This document shows positions 61,058 through 64,000 of a stretch of 64,000 bases of DNA, in pieces; position 1 is the stretch's first letter; each line of letters starts with the position of its first letter. A program made the translations under genes and the position numbers. The notes beneath the pieces were generated by a model. The model searched no databases and was not told the DNA's origin. It saw only the letters and a list, made by a program, of their open reading frames with translations. Source of the DNA: Lutraria lutraria (Eukaryota > Mollusca > Bivalvia > Venerida > Mactridae); assembly GCA_964023205.1 (NCBI GenBank), contig OZ026833.1:8635084-8699083 (forward strand), given 5' to 3'.

Positions 61058-62172
61058 AACAAGAGGGCCAAGATGGCCCTATATCGCTCACATGACAATC
61101 ACTGTTCACTCATTAAAACATTGTTTTGAACCGGTGACCTAGTTTTTGACCCCAGAAGACCTATGTTCGAATTTGTCTTACATATCATTAAGACAAACAG
61201 TCTGACTATGTTTGGTGAAGATACGATCAAAATTTGACATCTACAGTGTTAATAAGGTTTTCCTAAGATTTGACCTTGTGACCTGGTTTTTGACCCTAGG
61301 TGACCCATATTTGACAATCTGACAAGGTTTGGCCAAGATCCAATCAAAACCATGACATTTAGAGCTTTTACAAGATTTTTACCTAAGATTTGACCTTGTG
61401 ACCCAGTTTTTGAACCCGGATGACCCATGTTCATCCTTGACCCACATATCATTGAGGCAAATATTTTGACAAGGTTTGGTGAAGATCCAATTAAAACTGT
61501 GACATCTACAGTGTTAACAAAGTTTTCCTAAGATTTGACCTGGTGACCTAGTTATTGACCCCAGATGACCCATATTTATACTTGACCGTTATATCATTAA
61601 AACAAACGATTTGACAAAGTTTGGTGAAGATCCAATAATAACTGTGAAATCTACAGTGTTAACATGGTTTTTCATAAGATTTGACCTAGCGACCTAGTTT
61701 TTGACCCAAGATGACCCATGTTCGAACTCGTCCAAGATATTATGAAGACAAACATTCTGACAAGGTTTCAAGATCATCCAATCAAAACAGTGACTTCTAG
61801 AGTGTTCACAAGGTTTTCCAGCAATTTGCCCTAGTGACCTAATTTTACTACAGAAATTACCCATTTTCAAACTTGACCTACATATTATTAAAATAAACAT
61901 TCTGACAAAGTTTCATGAAGATAAATTCAAAACAGTGATTTCTAAAGTGTTCACAAGGTTTTCCCTTATTTGGCCCTGGTGACCTAGTTTTTTACCCCAA
62001 ATGGCCCAATATCGAACTCGTCAGAGATTTTGTTGATATTAACGTTCTGACCCAGTTTTGCTAAAATTGAGCCAAAAATGTGGTCACAACATAAAGTTTG
62101 ACGACGCCGGACGGCGGACGGGGAGTGATCCTAATAGCTCACTTTGTCACTTTGTGACATGTGAGCTAAAAA
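61058..62172 (+). mobile_element. Hairpin-headed composite element B
   Basis: Starts and ends with the same sequences as element A (head to CACTGTTCACTCATTAAAAC; tail AGTGATCCTAATAGCTCACT to GAGCTAAAAA), with the same unit order but some units missing. No gap, so it shows what the gapped copy should contain. Confidence 0.82.
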
Positions 62173-64000
62173 CCTGCTAACTTATACAGCTGTATATCGA
62201 TTAAACCAAGCTGAATGACATTTAGCCCTTTCAAGTGTTTCTTTCAGAGCACGTTTTTGCGTTTTGGGTGCAATTCTTTCGACTTTGGCGCAACGAAATT
62301 TGATCATACAGTGCGTTTTCCATGATGCAGGATTTATTCGTCGTCAATCTTACTGATCACTTCTAGTCATTTTTTACTGATACGATTGTCAATACACAAT
62401 TGTGAAGTGATGTTCAGGTGCACTTGGTATGTTTCCAGTAATATGAGGTTCCCTTGTCAATGTGTACTACTACAAGTTGATTCATTGATTGTTTCTGTAT
62501 GGTATTAGTGTGTTAATGGAAATTGTTATTAATTAAGCTAAGTGTTGTTGTATACTCTTCATGTATCAAAGTTTTAGCTTCTCTAAAAATGCTGAACCAA
62601 CTGGCAAGGGCATACAGGGGACCGACCCACTTCATGTCATAATTAAGTTACGGATAAAGAATTATGCTTAACTATTACTTAAAAGGGTCATATGAGAACC
62701 CTAAGGATCTATCGCAGTAGCTTTCTGGAGATGTACTGTTGTCATTTCATCACTACCTGTATTAGATCTTATTTCAATTTTGTAACGATTTGTAATGAGA
62801 CCCTACTATAACTACCATGCATATTACTGACCCCTTATATTTTTGTGAACTGCTAGAAAAGTGCAAATTATTTGAAACAGTAGCTGTATGGTTTGGTTTA
62901 CTCAAGTACAGGATATCCTATAATAAAGTTCGGAAATAAAATTGTGATTTAATGATCTTATCAGTCATATCTTTCATTGACCTTGCCGATGTATATGCAT
63001 GCTTTGTTTGCACCTATCAAAACCAATTCAAACTTGATGGCCTCAAGCTGTGATTCATTATGCAAATTGAAGTCCATCAAATTAATCGTGAGTGCTTCCT
63101 TTCTGCATTGTCAGTGGTATTGAATAAAATTTGTGCCATATACAGTATGGTCCGGGTCATATTTTCCGAAATTGCTATATACATTTTGTTGGATAATAAC
63201 AACATTTTGATGATATTTATGAAATATTTACTTCAATATTATGTTGCATTATGCATTATGACTAATAAAGTATCAAGGACTTATTATTTTTCAAGAACGG
63301 TTATTACACTTATATTTCCTTGAATTATACAAACTTCGGACAATTTCGGATAACAGCAACACATGGTGCAAGCATACATCATCTAATGGGTATTTCATGC
63401 AAACCAGTTTTAACTGTGGTATCAGCTATCTATAGCTAGCTAATACTCTTAATATTTAATCATGTGGCACACATTCATGGTGAAATCTCTTTTCTGTATT
63501 TTTTCATATCTCAAATCAGAATATCAAATATCGTTTTTTAAGTTAATTTTTGTTACCTGAGTATTTGAATTTATACCAATAATTACATCAGCCTAGAACT
63601 GAAATAGGAGTCAGACTATGATCTTAACTGTATACCGGTATTGTTCAAACGTTTACAACTCCAAATAAGTGTTTAGTGAATGCTGCTGTTTTACATCCCA
63701 CATTGCAATGTGATACTAGGCTAATGAAAAATAAACCAACAAAAGGCCAATCATTCATTAAATCAAGAAAATTTAAGTATTCCAACAATATTGATCTTTT
63801 TTTATTTTGATTTTTTAAGAAGAATCCACAAATCCTACATATTTGGGGATGCTAGTGGACACCAAGCGCCTATTTTTTTTTTGCCTAATTAGAAATAAGT
63901 AAATAAAACCATCAGAAAAAGACTTAAACTTTTAATGTAGGAACTGTGTAGACAAACATACAAACTTTAAACAAGAATATTAATTCAAAATTGAAATAAT
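62173..64000. other. No gene recognised
   Basis: AT-rich sequence upstream of UGDH. The longest open frames are short and Met/Ile-rich without domains. No SINE, MITE ends or tandem array seen. Confidence 0.45.

Overview
The window is animal nuclear DNA: AT-rich, intron-rich with GT-AG splicing, and packed with SINEs, short inverted-repeat transposons (MITEs) and minisatellites. Several dispersed repeats, including one with an AGAGGGCCAAGATGGCCCT hairpin head, and the domain content of the first gene point to a mollusc, most likely a bivalve. The species cannot be named from the sequence alone.

There are two protein-coding genes, arranged convergently. Gene 1 (+ strand, visible exons 8632-30083) is the 3' part, and perhaps nearly all, of a huge secreted modular protein. 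Seventeen exons join in one open frame of 3,296 codons plus stop. It encodes 50 thrombospondin type-1 (TSP1) repeats, then two peritrophin-A/CBM14-like chitin-binding modules, a small Cys-rich module, and a C-terminal concanavalin/laminin-G-like domain ending in a stop. Forty-two complete TSP1 repeats lie in two giant internal exons (4,725 and 2,698 bp). The chitin-binding plus LamG tail resembles the nacre protein Pif and its relatives, so a role in a chitin-containing extracellular matrix (shell, ligament, cuticle or mucus) is inferred. The true 5' end is not secure; a possible signal-peptide exon lies at 3663-3717.

Gene 2 (- strand, 60273-43797) is a complete UDP-glucose 6-dehydrogenase (UGDH). 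Eleven coding exons, including a 41-bp microexon, join in frame to a 477-aa enzyme with every catalytic residue checked intact. It makes UDP-glucuronate for glycosaminoglycans and glucuronidation. No direct functional link between the genes is shown; both relate only broadly to extracellular matrix.

Layout: 1-8.6 kb is repeat-rich 5' flank or introns with two minisatellites; 8.6-30.1 kb is gene 1; 30.1-43.8 kb is the intergenic region between the two 3' ends, holding MITEs, a 1-kb 21-bp minisatellite and large composite repeats; 43.8-60.3 kb is UGDH, its introns swollen by SINEs, MITEs, a 1.67-kb palindromic transposon and composite elements, with one 200-N assembly gap; 60.3-64 kb is the UGDH 5' flank.

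The most notable content is the 50-TSP1 / chitin-binding / LamG protein with its giant repeat exons. Next come a palindromic element with a visible 8-bp target duplication nested in a MITE, a 30-bp perfect hairpin inside a gene 1 intron, and minisatellites at two distant sites sharing a TTGTCCT core.
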